Notes under the pieces: model-generated | Told to the model about the DNA's origin: nothing | The model's input: the letters and a program-made list of their open reading frames with translations, nothing else | Database searches by the model: none | NCBI RefSeq assembly: GCF_002860165.1 | Contig: NZ_PGUZ01000074.1 | Coordinates: 1 to 38,424, forward strand | From: Bacillus sp. V3-13 | GTDB taxonomy: Bacteria > Bacillota > Bacilli > Bacillales > Cytobacillaceae | DNA length: 38,424 nt | Reading direction: 5' to 3' | Part shown: in pieces, positions 26,470 to 34,916 of the stretch | Layout: each line of letters opens with the position of its first letter | How positions within the stretch are numbered: the stretch's first letter is position 1 | Translations under genes and position numbers: made by a program

Positions 26470-27906
26470 CTAGCTACTAAAATAGATCTGCAATAAAATC
26501 GCAAGTGAGGAAGTTACACTGAACACCAAGAATGCAAAAAATAGATTATGTTTGACAACCTTCATTGGACTTTCATTTATGGTTACGGCTACAATGTTTG
26601 CATTCATTGTAAACGGGCTTGAAGCAGAGCCAGTCAATGCTCCTCCGAGAATGGCCAACGCCAACCATTCAGCCGATACATTCATAAATTGCAAACTTAA
26701 TGTTTGCGTGGCTAAAACCACCACTAATTGAGGGATTATACCAATCCATGTCATTAAGAAAACGACAAATCCAATCACTAATAAAATAAACGGTCCGATC
26801 GTAATGCTGATGGAATATACGGTATCGTTAATCCAGTCGTCAATATGCGAATGAGCAATCACATTAATGAATACAGACATAGCGACAAACAATGCAACCT
26901 GAGAATAAATATTGGGAACCGTCTCAACAAGACGCTTTTTCATATTTTTGCTGTAAGGCTTGCCCTTTTTTAAAAACAATGCCCAAATAAACGAATATGG
27001 AATAATCATTAATACAACAGCATCCAGCATTGAAAATGTCAGCCAATGGCTTAAACTCAAAATTAGGACAATAAAAATAACAATATGCAACAGAAAGTAA
27101 ATTAGACTCTTTTTGGCTTTTACAGACAAAACTTCATGCTGATTTTCTTCAACTAAAAAATGCTGATTCACTTCTCCTTTTAAACGTCTATAGCTTGACT
27201 GGATATCTAAAAACAGAAATAAGATGGCTATAGTAAAAGTAAGCGGCAAAATAATTGACGCCTTGGCCCCGGTGCCGGTAATGGCAATGGTCGGCGCAGC
27301 AGCTACCGGTGTCCAAAACAGAGTCATAATAAATGGCCTTACATATGTGATTGATTGAAATTTATTAATAAAGGAGGCCGGCAGCTTTTTCAGAAACTCT
27401 GATAAGGATGCCTGGATGGTTGGAATAGCAGGAGCAGTCATCACAGAACATAAAATAAACGTCACAATTGAAAAGGTTGCATACATACTTTTAAAGGAAG
27501 TGATTCTACTTCTAAAAAAGCGATATATTTTTTGCGGATATTCGCCCAGTAAAACGGGAATGGACAATAAAGAAGCATAAGCCAACAAAACCAAAATATT
27601 GGTCATACCCGAAAAGTAGGTTAATGCGTCCCATGTAAACAGATCGTTCAAATACATAACAATTAGCGAAAACGATAGGGAAATTACGATGATGATTTGA
27701 TAAAAAACTTGGATGCCCTGCAGAGAAAGGATTAACGCAAAGAAACTGCATATGCTTAAAATATAGTCCGAGTATTTGATAGGTAACACCAATTGAATAA
27801 TATAGAACAGAAACAGAGAATTAAAAACAATCGATCTAGAAAGATTTAATATTACACCCATATCCAATTTTGAAACATTTTCTGTTGCCATCTTTGCCTG
27901 GATCAT
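26470..27906 (-). CDS. Polytopic permease, ion-transporter-superfamily-like (copy A)
   Basis: 478 residues and about 12 hydrophobic helices. It carries two breaks typical of the superfamily: PVAAAPTIAITGTGAKASII in the first half and LGGALTGSASSPFTMNANIVAVT in the second, related by internal pseudo-symmetry. A charged cytoplasmic loop lies near residue 240. The ATG at 27906 follows GAGGTGAT. It is co-directional with the TRAP genes, but a strong hairpin at 27946-27981 lies between them. The substrate is unknown. Confidence 0.65.
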   Translation of the reverse strand: MIQAKMATENVSKLDMGVILNLSRSIVFNSLFLFYIIQLVLPIKYSDYILSICSFFALILSLQGIQVFYQIIIVISLSFSLIVMYLNDLFTWDALTYFSGMTNILVLLAYASLLSIPVLLGEYPQKIYRFFRSRITSFKSMYATFSIVTFILCSVMTAPAIPTIQASLSEFLKKLPASFINKFQSITYVRPFIMTLFWTPVAAAPTIAITGTGAKASIILPLTFTIAILFLFLDIQSSYRRLKGEVNQHFLVEENQHEVLSVKAKKSLIYFLLHIVIFIVLILSLSHWLTFSMLDAVVLMIIPYSFIWALFLKKGKPYSKNMKKRLVETVPNIYSQVALFVAMSVFINVIAHSHIDDWINDTVYSISITIGPFILLVIGFVVFLMTWIGIIPQLVVVLATQTLSLQFMNVSAEWLALAILGGALTGSASSPFTMNANIVAVTINESPMKVVKHNLFFAFLVFSVTSSLAILLQIYFSS

Positions 27907-27945
27907 TCGTTTCTATCACCTCTATAATAGTGATTTTTCTACAAT

Positions 27946-27981
27946 AGCAAAGAACGACCGAAATTTGGTCGTTTCTTTGCT
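27946..27981 (-). terminator. Hairpin between dctM and permease A
   Basis: AGCAAAGAAACGACC and GGTCGTTCTTTGCT pair over about 14 bp with a single bulge and a 7-nt loop. The 3' tail on the minus strand lacks a good T run, so it may attenuate rather than end transcription of the downstream permeases. The rest of this ~170-base gap shows no gene. Confidence 0.6.
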
Positions 27982-28079
27982 AGTATTATCTTATTACTCT
28001 GGTACCGAAAACCGAAGACCCCGAGAATTTTAGACTGGGATACACTGGCAAATAAAGATTTCTTTGCATCTTAAATACC

Positions 28080-29354
28080 TTACAATGAGACCATATTGGG
28101 CAGCCACAATATAAGTTGCGGAAAATATGTGATCAGTGCCAATACAAGCAATGATACCGCTAAAAATGGCCAGATTGCTTTTACCAGCGTTTCCAGCTTC
28201 ACTTCAGCAATGGATGATGCAACAAATAATCCCGCCCCAACTGGTGGAGTTAAACTACCAATCACGATGTTGAGGCACATCACCACACCTAAATGAATCG
28301 GATCAATGTTAAACGCCATGGCAACAGGAATCAAAATTGGTGAAAGTAGTATTAACGATGCGATCCCATCAAGGAACATCCCCACCAGTAATAAGAAAAG
28401 ATTAACGATCAATAAAAATATCAGCGGGTCATCCGTTAAAGTAACCATCCACTCTGTTATTAATTGCGGAATTCTTTCAAAGGTAAGAACTAATCCAAAT
28501 AATTTGGCCGTAACAATTAACAATGTCACAGTTGCCGTCGTCGTGGCTGTATTTATCAGGATCTTGGGAAGTTCCTTTAATTTGAGCTCACGGTAGAATA
28601 AAGAACCCGCCAGAATGGCAATTAAGCATGCAATTGCTGCGGATTCAGTGGCCGTAAAGACTCCGCTCAGTATTCCCACGATGATAATGACAGGGACAGA
28701 CAATGCTGGGAGCACTTGATAGAAAGAAGCCCTTATTTCCTTAAAGTTTTGCTTATCTGACTTTGGTAAATTATGCCGATAACCATAGTAGACGATAAAT
28801 AATACAAAAGAGAGTGCCAAGAGGATGCCTGGCATAACGCCAGCTATAAACATTCTTCCAATAGAGGTTTCAGCATTAATACTGTAAATGATGAAAATCA
28901 TGCTTGGTGGAATGATCGGTCCCAACATCGCTGCTGCAGCAGTAGTAGCTGTACTAAATTCCCTATTGTATCCTTCCTTTTCCATCGCCGGGACCATTAC
29001 ACGGCTCATCATCGCCGTTTGTGCTAAAGAAGAACCCAAAATAGAAGCTAAAAAAGTGTTTGCTACTACATTTACATAGGCCAAACCACCTTTATAATGG
29101 CCAACAATCGCCTTGGCAAAATTAATGAGTCTGGAGGTTATTCCTCCATAATTCATTAATTCTCCAGCTAACATAAATAACGGAATGGCCAATAGGCTAA
29201 AGTTATCCATTCCTGAAAACAGCCGTTGGGGAACGCTATCAAATAACCCATTATTCCCTGTTGAAAAGATATAAATGATACTTGTGGCACCAAGTACGAT
29301 GAAAATAGGTACTCTAAGGAATAATAAAGTGAAAAAGGAGAAGAAAACGGTCAA
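28080..29354 (-). CDS. dctM: TRAP transporter large membrane subunit DctM
   Basis: 424-residue TRAP large permease subunit, with about 12 helices and the family segments LFMLAGELMNYGGIT, GPIIPPSMIFIIYSI and IGSLTPPVGAGLFVASSIAEV. It starts at a TTG immediately after the dctQ stop (TAA-TTG), with GGTGG inside the dctQ end as ribosome binding site, so the two are translationally coupled. With DctP and DctQ it forms a Na+-driven uptake system for organic acids. Confidence 0.93.
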   Translation of the reverse strand: MTVFFSFFTLLFLRVPIFIVLGATSIIYIFSTGNNGLFDSVPQRLFSGMDNFSLLAIPLFMLAGELMNYGGITSRLINFAKAIVGHYKGGLAYVNVVANTFLASILGSSLAQTAMMSRVMVPAMEKEGYNREFSTATTAAAAMLGPIIPPSMIFIIYSINAETSIGRMFIAGVMPGILLALSFVLFIVYYGYRHNLPKSDKQNFKEIRASFYQVLPALSVPVIIIVGILSGVFTATESAAIACLIAILAGSLFYRELKLKELPKILINTATTTATVTLLIVTAKLFGLVLTFERIPQLITEWMVTLTDDPLIFLLIVNLFLLLVGMFLDGIASLILLSPILIPVAMAFNIDPIHLGVVMCLNIVIGSLTPPVGAGLFVASSIAEVKLETLVKAIWPFLAVSLLVLALITYFPQLILWLPNMVSL

Positions 29355-29912
29355 TTACCCCACCACCTTCTTTGTTATATTTTTACTGCTTCGTCTAATT
29401 GCTTCGTTTTTGCCCTTTGACCCCACATTTTTTAATCCATCCACAACGTCATGCAATAACATCTCTAATGAATGAATCGTCATAAATGAAAAACCGACAG
29501 GGACACTCAAATAGGCGACAATCATCGGCATTTGCATGGCAATTGATTTTTCAAAAAGGATAAAAGGAGAGGAGACCCACCTTATTGAAATGAAAACCAT
29601 GCAGGCACAAAATAAAAACACAATCAGGTTACAGATTAAAACAAGTGCGTTGTAGGCATGTCCCGTAAATTTTTCCACGATAATGCTTACAGCAGCTGAT
29701 TGCTTCCCTTTCAACGTCATACTGCCCCCAATGAATGTCACCCATGCCAATGCAAAAATAGCCGCCTCTTCTGTCCAATGAAGTGGATTGTTGAAAAAGT
29801 AACGGAAAAACACCCCGCTCGTTAGTGACACGAGGACGATTGAGAGCAGGAAAATAACGAGAATTTTCTCTATTTCATAAATAAGGTTATTTATTTCCGA
29901 AAACAGCTTCAT
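29355..29912 (-). CDS. dctQ: TRAP transporter small membrane subunit DctQ
   Basis: 185 residues with four hydrophobic helices and the DctQ pattern NPLHWTEEAAIFALAWVTFIGGSMTLKGKQSA, where the W-x-E-E motif is diagnostic. It starts 12 bases after dctP and abuts dctM. Confidence 0.92.
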   Translation of the reverse strand: MKLFSEINNLIYEIEKILVIFLLSIVLVSLTSGVFFRYFFNNPLHWTEEAAIFALAWVTFIGGSMTLKGKQSAAVSIIVEKFTGHAYNALVLICNLIVFLFCACMVFISIRWVSSPFILFEKSIAMQMPMIVAYLSVPVGFSFMTIHSLEMLLHDVVDGLKNVGSKGKNEAIRRSSKNITKKVVG

Positions 29913-29923
29913 GGTTTACCTCC

Positions 29924-30949
29924 TCAGCTAGATGTGGCTTCTTCTATAAACTCTTTTGTCAAAGGGCTTTGCTCCGAGTATTTTTTATAAATTTCCTCCG
30001 TTACACCCTTAAAGGCTTTTAGACTGGATGGTTTGTGAATGTTAAGTCCCTCTTTTTTCAATAATTCCAGGTTCTCCTCTGTTTCCTGGATCGCTAATTC
30101 ATTTCCATAGTCAATTGCGGCTTTCATTGCCTCTTCAACAATTTTTTGATCGTTTTTTGATAAACTGTCAAACTTGACTTTACTCATAAGTACAGCCGCA
30201 TTAAATGCAAATTGGTTTAGCAGAGTAAAATCCTCACCTACCTCATAAAATTTTTGTGAATAGGCAGAGTCTGCACTTGCATTGACTCCATCCACTACCC
30301 CGGTTTGGAGTCCCTGGTATACTTCGGGCAGTGGCATTGGCACTGGACTTGCACCCAAGGCATTGTAAAAGTCGTTAATGACTTCGGATCCTGGCGCCCG
30401 GATCTTTTTCCCTTTAAATTCTTCAGGTGAATCCATTACTCCCGACTTCATTAAAATACTGTGACTGCCCGTAAATAACCAATCCATGCCGACCAGACCC
30501 TGCTCACTAAATAAATCTAACAACTGATTTGCTGATTCCGTATCTCTCATTTTGTTTGCATCACTTATATCTTCGAAGAGAAAAGGCATTAACCAAGCAT
30601 TCAGCTCTTTATTTCTGGACGCCAAATAGGCAGTAGTTATAAACCCGAAATCAACTGATCCAGAGATCATCTGTTGGATCATGTCGGCCTCAGGTCCAAG
30701 CTGGCTGGCAGGAAAAATTTCCAGTTTCATCCTGCCATCCGAACGTGTTTCAAGTTCCTCTTTGAACTTTTCAGCTGTTTTGGTCCATGAGTGTGTCGGT
30801 CCAACTATTGTTGTAAGTTTAAAATTATGTTCACCCTGGCTGGCAGATTGGACTTTAGCTTCTTGACTGTTGCCTGCACCGCAAGCACTTAAAATGACGC
30901 CTGTCAATAATATCACTGAAAGGAAGATATTCACTTTAATTTTTTTCAT
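29924..30949 (-). CDS. dctP: TRAP substrate-binding lipoprotein DctP
   Basis: 341 residues from the ATG at 30949, which has GGAGG at proper distance. An in-frame ATG 12 bases upstream is less well placed. The signal peptide ends in the lipobox LSAC, so the binding protein is membrane-tethered as usual in Gram-positives. The DctP core is clear: ASQLGPEADMIQQMISGSVDFGF, then KIRAPGSEVINDFYNALGASPVPMPLPEVYQGLQTGVVDG, with the conserved arginine in KIRAPG that binds a substrate carboxylate. A promoter overlapped by a cre-like site lies upstream. Confidence 0.93.
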   Translation of the reverse strand: MKKIKVNIFLSVILLTGVILSACGAGNSQEAKVQSASQGEHNFKLTTIVGPTHSWTKTAEKFKEELETRSDGRMKLEIFPASQLGPEADMIQQMISGSVDFGFITTAYLASRNKELNAWLMPFLFEDISDANKMRDTESANQLLDLFSEQGLVGMDWLFTGSHSILMKSGVMDSPEEFKGKKIRAPGSEVINDFYNALGASPVPMPLPEVYQGLQTGVVDGVNASADSAYSQKFYEVGEDFTLLNQFAFNAAVLMSKVKFDSLSKNDQKIVEEAMKAAIDYGNELAIQETEENLELLKKEGLNIHKPSSLKAFKGVTEEIYKKYSEQSPLTKEFIEEATSS

Positions 30950-30995
30950 GTGTTCCTCCATTTAACATTATTTTTTCAGAAGTGCTAAAAGCGTA

Positions 30996-31009
30996 AGGAA
31001 ACGCTTACA
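30996..31009 (+). promoter_or_regulatory. Candidate cre (CcpA) site at dctP start point
   Basis: AGGAAACGCTTACA matches the Bacillus catabolite-responsive element TGWNANCGNTNWCA at all but two of its defined positions. It lies just downstream of the -10 of the dctP promoter, where CcpA binding would block initiation. Confidence 0.45.
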
Positions 31010-31036
31010 TTTTAGAAGAGGTCTACTTATTTACAA
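31009..31036 (-). promoter_or_regulatory. Promoter of dctPQM
   Basis: -35 TTGTAA (31031-31036) and -10 TAAAAT (31009-31014) with a 16-base spacer on the minus strand, about 60 bases before dctP. A palindrome CTTCTGTTGACAGAAG (31071-31086) sits upstream, between this promoter and the end of the dehydrogenase gene. Confidence 0.55.
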
Positions 31037-31110
31037 CCACTGTTGCTCTTATCTTGTGTAAATAGAACATCCTTCTGTTGACAGAAGAATATTCATTATT
31101 ATTCCGATCT

Positions 31111-32202
31111 TCACAGCCAAGGAGAAACAGTAACAAGCAAAGGCTTCGGTTCGCCAACCCCGCCAGCAGTCTTTAAAGCTTGATCTGTTTTATCTAATGG
31201 ATAGTTGTGAGAATTTAGCATGCTAAGAGGAAACTTATTTGACGCTATGCAATCTCTCGCCATGCTTACAGATTTATAGCTGTGGCCTCTAACCCCCTTT
31301 ATAGTTAGGGTTTTGTGGATCACCTCATCGATTTCCAAACCTGAAAGCGCTTGGTATTTATAGGCCCCTAAAATGATTTTCGCATTCTTATTTGCTACTG
31401 AAATAGCTTGTTTAATAGGTTCTGTTCCACCAGATGTTACGTCAAGCACAATGTCGACCATTTTCCCCCCAGTAATCTCATGTATCGTTTGATACATATC
31501 TTCCGTTTGAATATTAATTGTATGGTCAATCCCCAATTCTTTTGCCAACTCTAAACGATGGGCACTTGTTATCCTCCCTGTAACAATAACTTCAGCTCCA
31601 GCATATTTAGCGGCTAATGCACAAGCAAGCCCTTGCTGGCCGGGTCCCTGGATGAGAACCACTTTCCCGGGTCCTGCCCCTCCTTCAATACACATCCACT
31701 CAAAGCCATTTGCCAGTGGCAATGTTATGGCCGCTTCCGCTGCCGGGACATGTTCAGGCATTTTATGAAAAACAGCATTAGGATGCAGGTACATATACTG
31801 TGAAAATCCTCCGTATAGAGATGGACTTTCTGAAAGAGGCGTCGCTCCATATCGTATTCCTCTGTACTTGGGATCTGTTGAAAGACAGGCTCTGTATTCC
31901 CCTGTTCGACAATGTTCACACTGGCCGCATGGAATGTATTCTTCCATAACAACCCTGTCTCCCTTTTTTACATCCCAATTTTTTGAAGCGAGTTCCCCAA
32001 TTTCTTCAATATATCCGACGACGTGATGCCCCAGAATTTTAGGCTCCAGCTCCTGGTTATAGTAAGAAACATCCGTGCCGCAAACTCCAACAATTTCAAC
32101 TCTTAGTATTCCATCGTTATCGGAAAGGGGTGGAATTTGAACTTCCATAAGTGCCGTTTTGTTTTTATCAACCGCTACTGCTGCCAAAGATTTTTCTATC
32201 AT
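31111..32202 (-). CDS. Zinc-dependent alcohol dehydrogenase family protein
   Basis: 363-residue medium-chain dehydrogenase. The catalytic zinc ligands are C41 (VCGTDV) and H59 (GHHVVG). The structural zinc cysteines are C92, C95, C98 and C106 in PCGQCEHCRTGEYRAC. The Rossmann fold shows QGPGQQGLACALAAKYAGAEVIVTG. It belongs to the threonine/sorbitol dehydrogenase-like side of the family and is expected to oxidise an alcohol or diol with NAD(P). It lies 27 bases after the oxygenase gene in the same orientation, suggesting action on a product of, or precursor for, that enzyme. The substrate is not predictable. Confidence 0.88.
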   Translation of the reverse strand: MIEKSLAAVAVDKNKTALMEVQIPPLSDNDGILRVEIVGVCGTDVSYYNQELEPKILGHHVVGYIEEIGELASKNWDVKKGDRVVMEEYIPCGQCEHCRTGEYRACLSTDPKYRGIRYGATPLSESPSLYGGFSQYMYLHPNAVFHKMPEHVPAAEAAITLPLANGFEWMCIEGGAGPGKVVLIQGPGQQGLACALAAKYAGAEVIVTGRITSAHRLELAKELGIDHTINIQTEDMYQTIHEITGGKMVDIVLDVTSGGTEPIKQAISVANKNAKIILGAYKYQALSGLEIDEVIHKTLTIKGVRGHSYKSVSMARDCIASNKFPLSMLNSHNYPLDKTDQALKTAGGVGEPKPLLVTVSPWL

Positions 32203-32229
32203 AATAAACTCCTAATCTATTAAATGTTT

Positions 32230-33510
32230 CTAAACAATTTCTGCTTCCTGTGCTCTTAATTTCATATGTTCTTTGGCACCTTCCTGGAATGGCAACCCTT
32301 TTGGAAGCAAAACAGACGCCGAACGAATATGATGCTGTTTTGGATCAAGTGCTTCTACTATGTCATTCTCATTTAATTTTTTAACGGCATTCAGTAATCT
32401 GCGCCGTGCTTTTATGATTGCTGTGTCGCTAGTTCCCAGTTTTTCCAAAGAACGATCTGTGATCGGTCCAGCGCTTTCTTGTATTGCTTGATCTTCCATT
32501 CCAACCCCTTTGATTCCGATAAAGGATTTCCCACTTTTTTGTAACTCTCTGTCAAGTAAATATCCATTGTCTTTGTTTGCAACCGGGCGGAAAGTTCCAG
32601 GAATAAGTTCAGCGTGTATACCTTCTCCTGCTTTCATTTGCTCAACCTCTTTTTGTTCCAAAGGACGGTCTGTTGTCCAGCTCCAGCTCCATGTCATACA
32701 GTTTTCATCATCAATTGGAACCCACGCATGCCCTCCCCGAGGTGCTCCTCCGAACGGTGGAATCATTGTGTACCATGGCATTAGAAACTGAGTAATTCTC
32801 CAGTAATAATGTTCATCATCAGCATTTCTTCGGGCGCCTATCAGCATACCGTATTCAGTGTCCACTACTTCAAATTTAGGTGAAGTATCTTTGGCCAACA
32901 AGTTAGGGCTTTTACTATTTTTGGAAACACCTAATCCTCCAACTGAGCCTGAGTGAAGGATGGATACATGACTTGAATCAATTCCACCTTCTAATGCTTG
33001 AAAATAGTTACACTCCTGAATTTTTTTAGATACAAAACGATGACTGTCAGGCACCATCATCCATTCTTGTTCCGGTAAAGCCGGTTTATGTTCTGGTGGT
33101 CCCATGTATGTCCAAATGACCCCGGCAACTTCCTCGCAAGGATAGGATTTAATTTTAATTCTGTCCTTAAAAATACTATCCTTCGGTTCTGATGGCATAT
33201 CCACACAATTTCCATTGGTGTCAAACTTCCAACCATGATAAACACACCTCAAGCCACATTGCTCATTCCGGCCGTAAAACAGCGATACTCTGCGATGTGG
33301 ACAATATTCATCGATCAAGCCAATATTTCCATCTGAGTCCCGGAATGCAATCAATTGTTCACTTAGCAATTTTACCCGAACGGGTGGGCAATCATTTTCT
33401 GGTAGTTCTTCTGAGAGAAGAGCTGGAATCCAATGTCTTCTAAAATATTTCCCCATTTCAGTATCAGAGCCAGTGCGGGTTAACAAATAATTGTCTTCTT
33501 TGGAAAGCAT
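32230..33510 (-). CDS. Rieske oxygenase alpha subunit, phthalate-4,5-dioxygenase-like
   Basis: 426 residues from the ATG at 33510 (MLSKEDNYLLTRTG), with AGGAGG ten bases upstream. The Rieske [2Fe-2S] motif is C70-P-H72 ... C89-V-Y-H92. The mononuclear iron site is D178-x2-H181-x4-H186 in GGIDSSHVSILH. The N-terminus and overall length resemble the phthalate 4,5-dioxygenase group (homotrimeric, no beta subunit). These enzymes need a flavin/ferredoxin reductase, and none is encoded in the window. It would hydroxylate an aromatic or related carboxylate. The neighbouring TRAP and permease genes fit uptake of an acidic substrate. Confidence 0.9.
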   Translation of the reverse strand: MLSKEDNYLLTRTGSDTEMGKYFRRHWIPALLSEELPENDCPPVRVKLLSEQLIAFRDSDGNIGLIDEYCPHRRVSLFYGRNEQCGLRCVYHGWKFDTNGNCVDMPSEPKDSIFKDRIKIKSYPCEEVAGVIWTYMGPPEHKPALPEQEWMMVPDSHRFVSKKIQECNYFQALEGGIDSSHVSILHSGSVGGLGVSKNSKSPNLLAKDTSPKFEVVDTEYGMLIGARRNADDEHYYWRITQFLMPWYTMIPPFGGAPRGGHAWVPIDDENCMTWSWSWTTDRPLEQKEVEQMKAGEGIHAELIPGTFRPVANKDNGYLLDRELQKSGKSFIGIKGVGMEDQAIQESAGPITDRSLEKLGTSDTAIIKARRRLLNAVKKLNENDIVEALDPKQHHIRSASVLLPKGLPFQEGAKEHMKLRAQEAEIV

Positions 33511-33687
33511 TTTATTGCGACCTCCTACATTTTTGTGAATTTTGAATATTATCAGTATATTTTCTAAATTCTTTATTTTCAAATTGATTTTTTTAATAAA
33601 CACTATTTAAAACTTCTATAACGTGAAAACTTTATTTCTGCTGAGAGACTATTAAGATTTTAAATAACGATATAGAATATTTTTATT

Positions 33688-33697
33688 TGAATATTCA
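33688..33697. promoter_or_regulatory. Palindrome, candidate regulator operator
   Basis: TGAATATTCA is a perfect 10-bp palindrome inside a longer imperfect one (about 33682-33704), in the AT-rich divergent gap between the oxygenase gene and the KARI-like fragment. It could be the operator of the now broken IclR regulator or of the LysR protein. The remainder of the gap (33511-33757) shows only AT-rich sequence. Confidence 0.35.
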
Positions 33698-33757
33698 GAA
33701 ATAAAAAATTACACTGTATTTACAAATTTCATTTATTTCTTTTTGAGGAGGATAGTT

Positions 33758-34000
33758 ATGATCCAAAAATATACTGACGAAATGATCATATCCTATTACA
33801 AAAATAAAACCGTTGCTATACTGGGATACCGATCTAATGGAGGTCAACAGAGAGCTAAATTATTAAGGGACAATGGAATAAAAGTTTTGATAGGTCTGCG
33901 AGTTGGAGATGAGTATTGGGGACAGGCAGTAAACGATGGTTTCAATGTATACCCTGTTTGGGAGGCAGCAGAACAGGCTGAAGTTGCTCAAGTTTGGTGA
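33758..34000 (+). pseudogene. N-terminal fragment resembling ketol-acid reductoisomerase
   Basis: 80 codons from an ATG with GAGGAGG upstream. NKTVAILGYRSNGGQQRAKLLRDNGIKVLIGLR aligns with the NADPH-binding start of IlvC ([23 protein letters not shown] type), and DGFNVYPVWEAAEQAEV with the following strand and helix. It stops at TGA where the family would continue for over 200 residues. The glycine-rich loop is altered (GYGSQGH has become GYRSNGG), so NADPH binding is doubtful. It is most simply the remnant of a divergently transcribed gene of the island. Confidence 0.65.
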
Positions 34001-34107
34001 CAGATTAAGGTTTTAAAAAGGCATGCAATAATGCGTTGAGCTATCAGAATGCATGAAGAGAAAGGAATTACACCAGAGATTCGAAATAGAAAGAGGGATC
34101 ATAAGCA

Positions 34108-34562
34108 GTGAAATCGGAAGGAAAACCCGGATATCAGTTGTCTTGAGTTAATAACGCCCTACGTCTTTTAAAAAGTTTTTCCAAGGACGAACCTGAGAAA
34201 AAAGTAACGGATTTAGCCTCTTCCCTGGGCTTATCTAAAAGTACCGTAAGTCGGCTCCTGTCTACTCTCGCAAGCCAGGGCTTTGTGCTAAAAGATGCAG
34301 AATCCCAAAAATACCGGTTGGGTCTATCGATTTTTCAATTAAATTCCATTATGACCTCGAATCTTGAGATCTACCGAGACTCGCAGCCAACCCTGAAAAA
34401 ACATATGACTGAGGTTGAAGAAACGCTCAATTTGTAGCTCTGAAGGATCACATGTTGGGATTTGAAGGGGTAAGTGACAACACCGATTACTAATTCAGTC
34501 CCTTGTTGCCAACAGAAACGTGCTGCAATGCACAAAGCCTGGCAAAGTGATCCTTGAATTTC
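34108..34562 (+). pseudogene. Disrupted IclR-family regulator
   Basis: Reading from the GTG at 34108, the frame gives an IclR winged-helix domain (NNALRLLKSFSKDEP, KVTDLASSLGLSKSTVSRLL, GFVLKDAESQKYRLGLSIFQL), but with TGA at codon 13 and a further TAG/TGA near 34436. Beyond these, NRNVLQCTKPGKVILEF in another frame matches the effector-domain start of the family (LHCTAxGKAILAF type). The gene is therefore broken by stops and frameshift and is cut off at the right repeat boundary near 34562. Confidence 0.8.
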
Positions 34563-34710
34563 AGGGCCAGCGCTTATTCGCAGCTGCCCTTTGTTCCTTC
34601 TGGACAGGCTTTCGCTCCATTCCTCATCCTCCTATAATAACCATTCCAAGTTGCATAACTCTTTTAAAATTCCAACTCCCGCTGAAGATTTTCAAAAGAT
34701 TCCTCATACA
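34562..34710 (-). pseudogene. Decayed 5' remnant of the lipoprotein gene
   Basis: Homologous to bases 23564-23710. On the minus strand the stretch equivalent to the signal peptide reads GTTATTATAGGAGGATGAGG, where the lipobox cysteine codon TGC of the intact copy has become TGA (34624-34626). Only about the first 45 codons remain. It is a dead duplicate of the candidate immunity gene. Confidence 0.75.
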
Positions 34711-34834
34711 TACAACCGACTACCATATCCCCACAGAGTTTCAACTATGATAGATTAGAAATTAAACAGCACAATTTTTTTACCAGACTATTCAATATTT
34801 ATCGCTTGTTTTTAATAGAGTCATATAGCTTTAG

Positions 34835-34881
34835 AACCACGATTCATTTGCAGAAACAGATAAAGTATAATTTTACATTAC
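34835..34881 (+). promoter_or_regulatory. Promoter of the GNAT-like gene
   Basis: TTCATT, 17 bases, TATAAT lies in the block most conserved between the two repeat copies (ATTCATTTGCA ... AACAGATAAAGTATAATTTT), about 40 bases before the ATG. Conservation in both copies supports function. The -35 is a weak match. Confidence 0.55.
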
Positions 34882-34916
34882 CGGTAATACGAAGATAAGG
34901 AGATGGAGATACGGAT

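Noticed and set aside
34520-34750. 76-codon plus-strand ORF across the right repeat
   Set aside because: It reads through the fusion of the IclR pseudogene and the antisense of the lipoprotein remnant, so it is a chance frame. Only its first ~20 codons carry IclR similarity.
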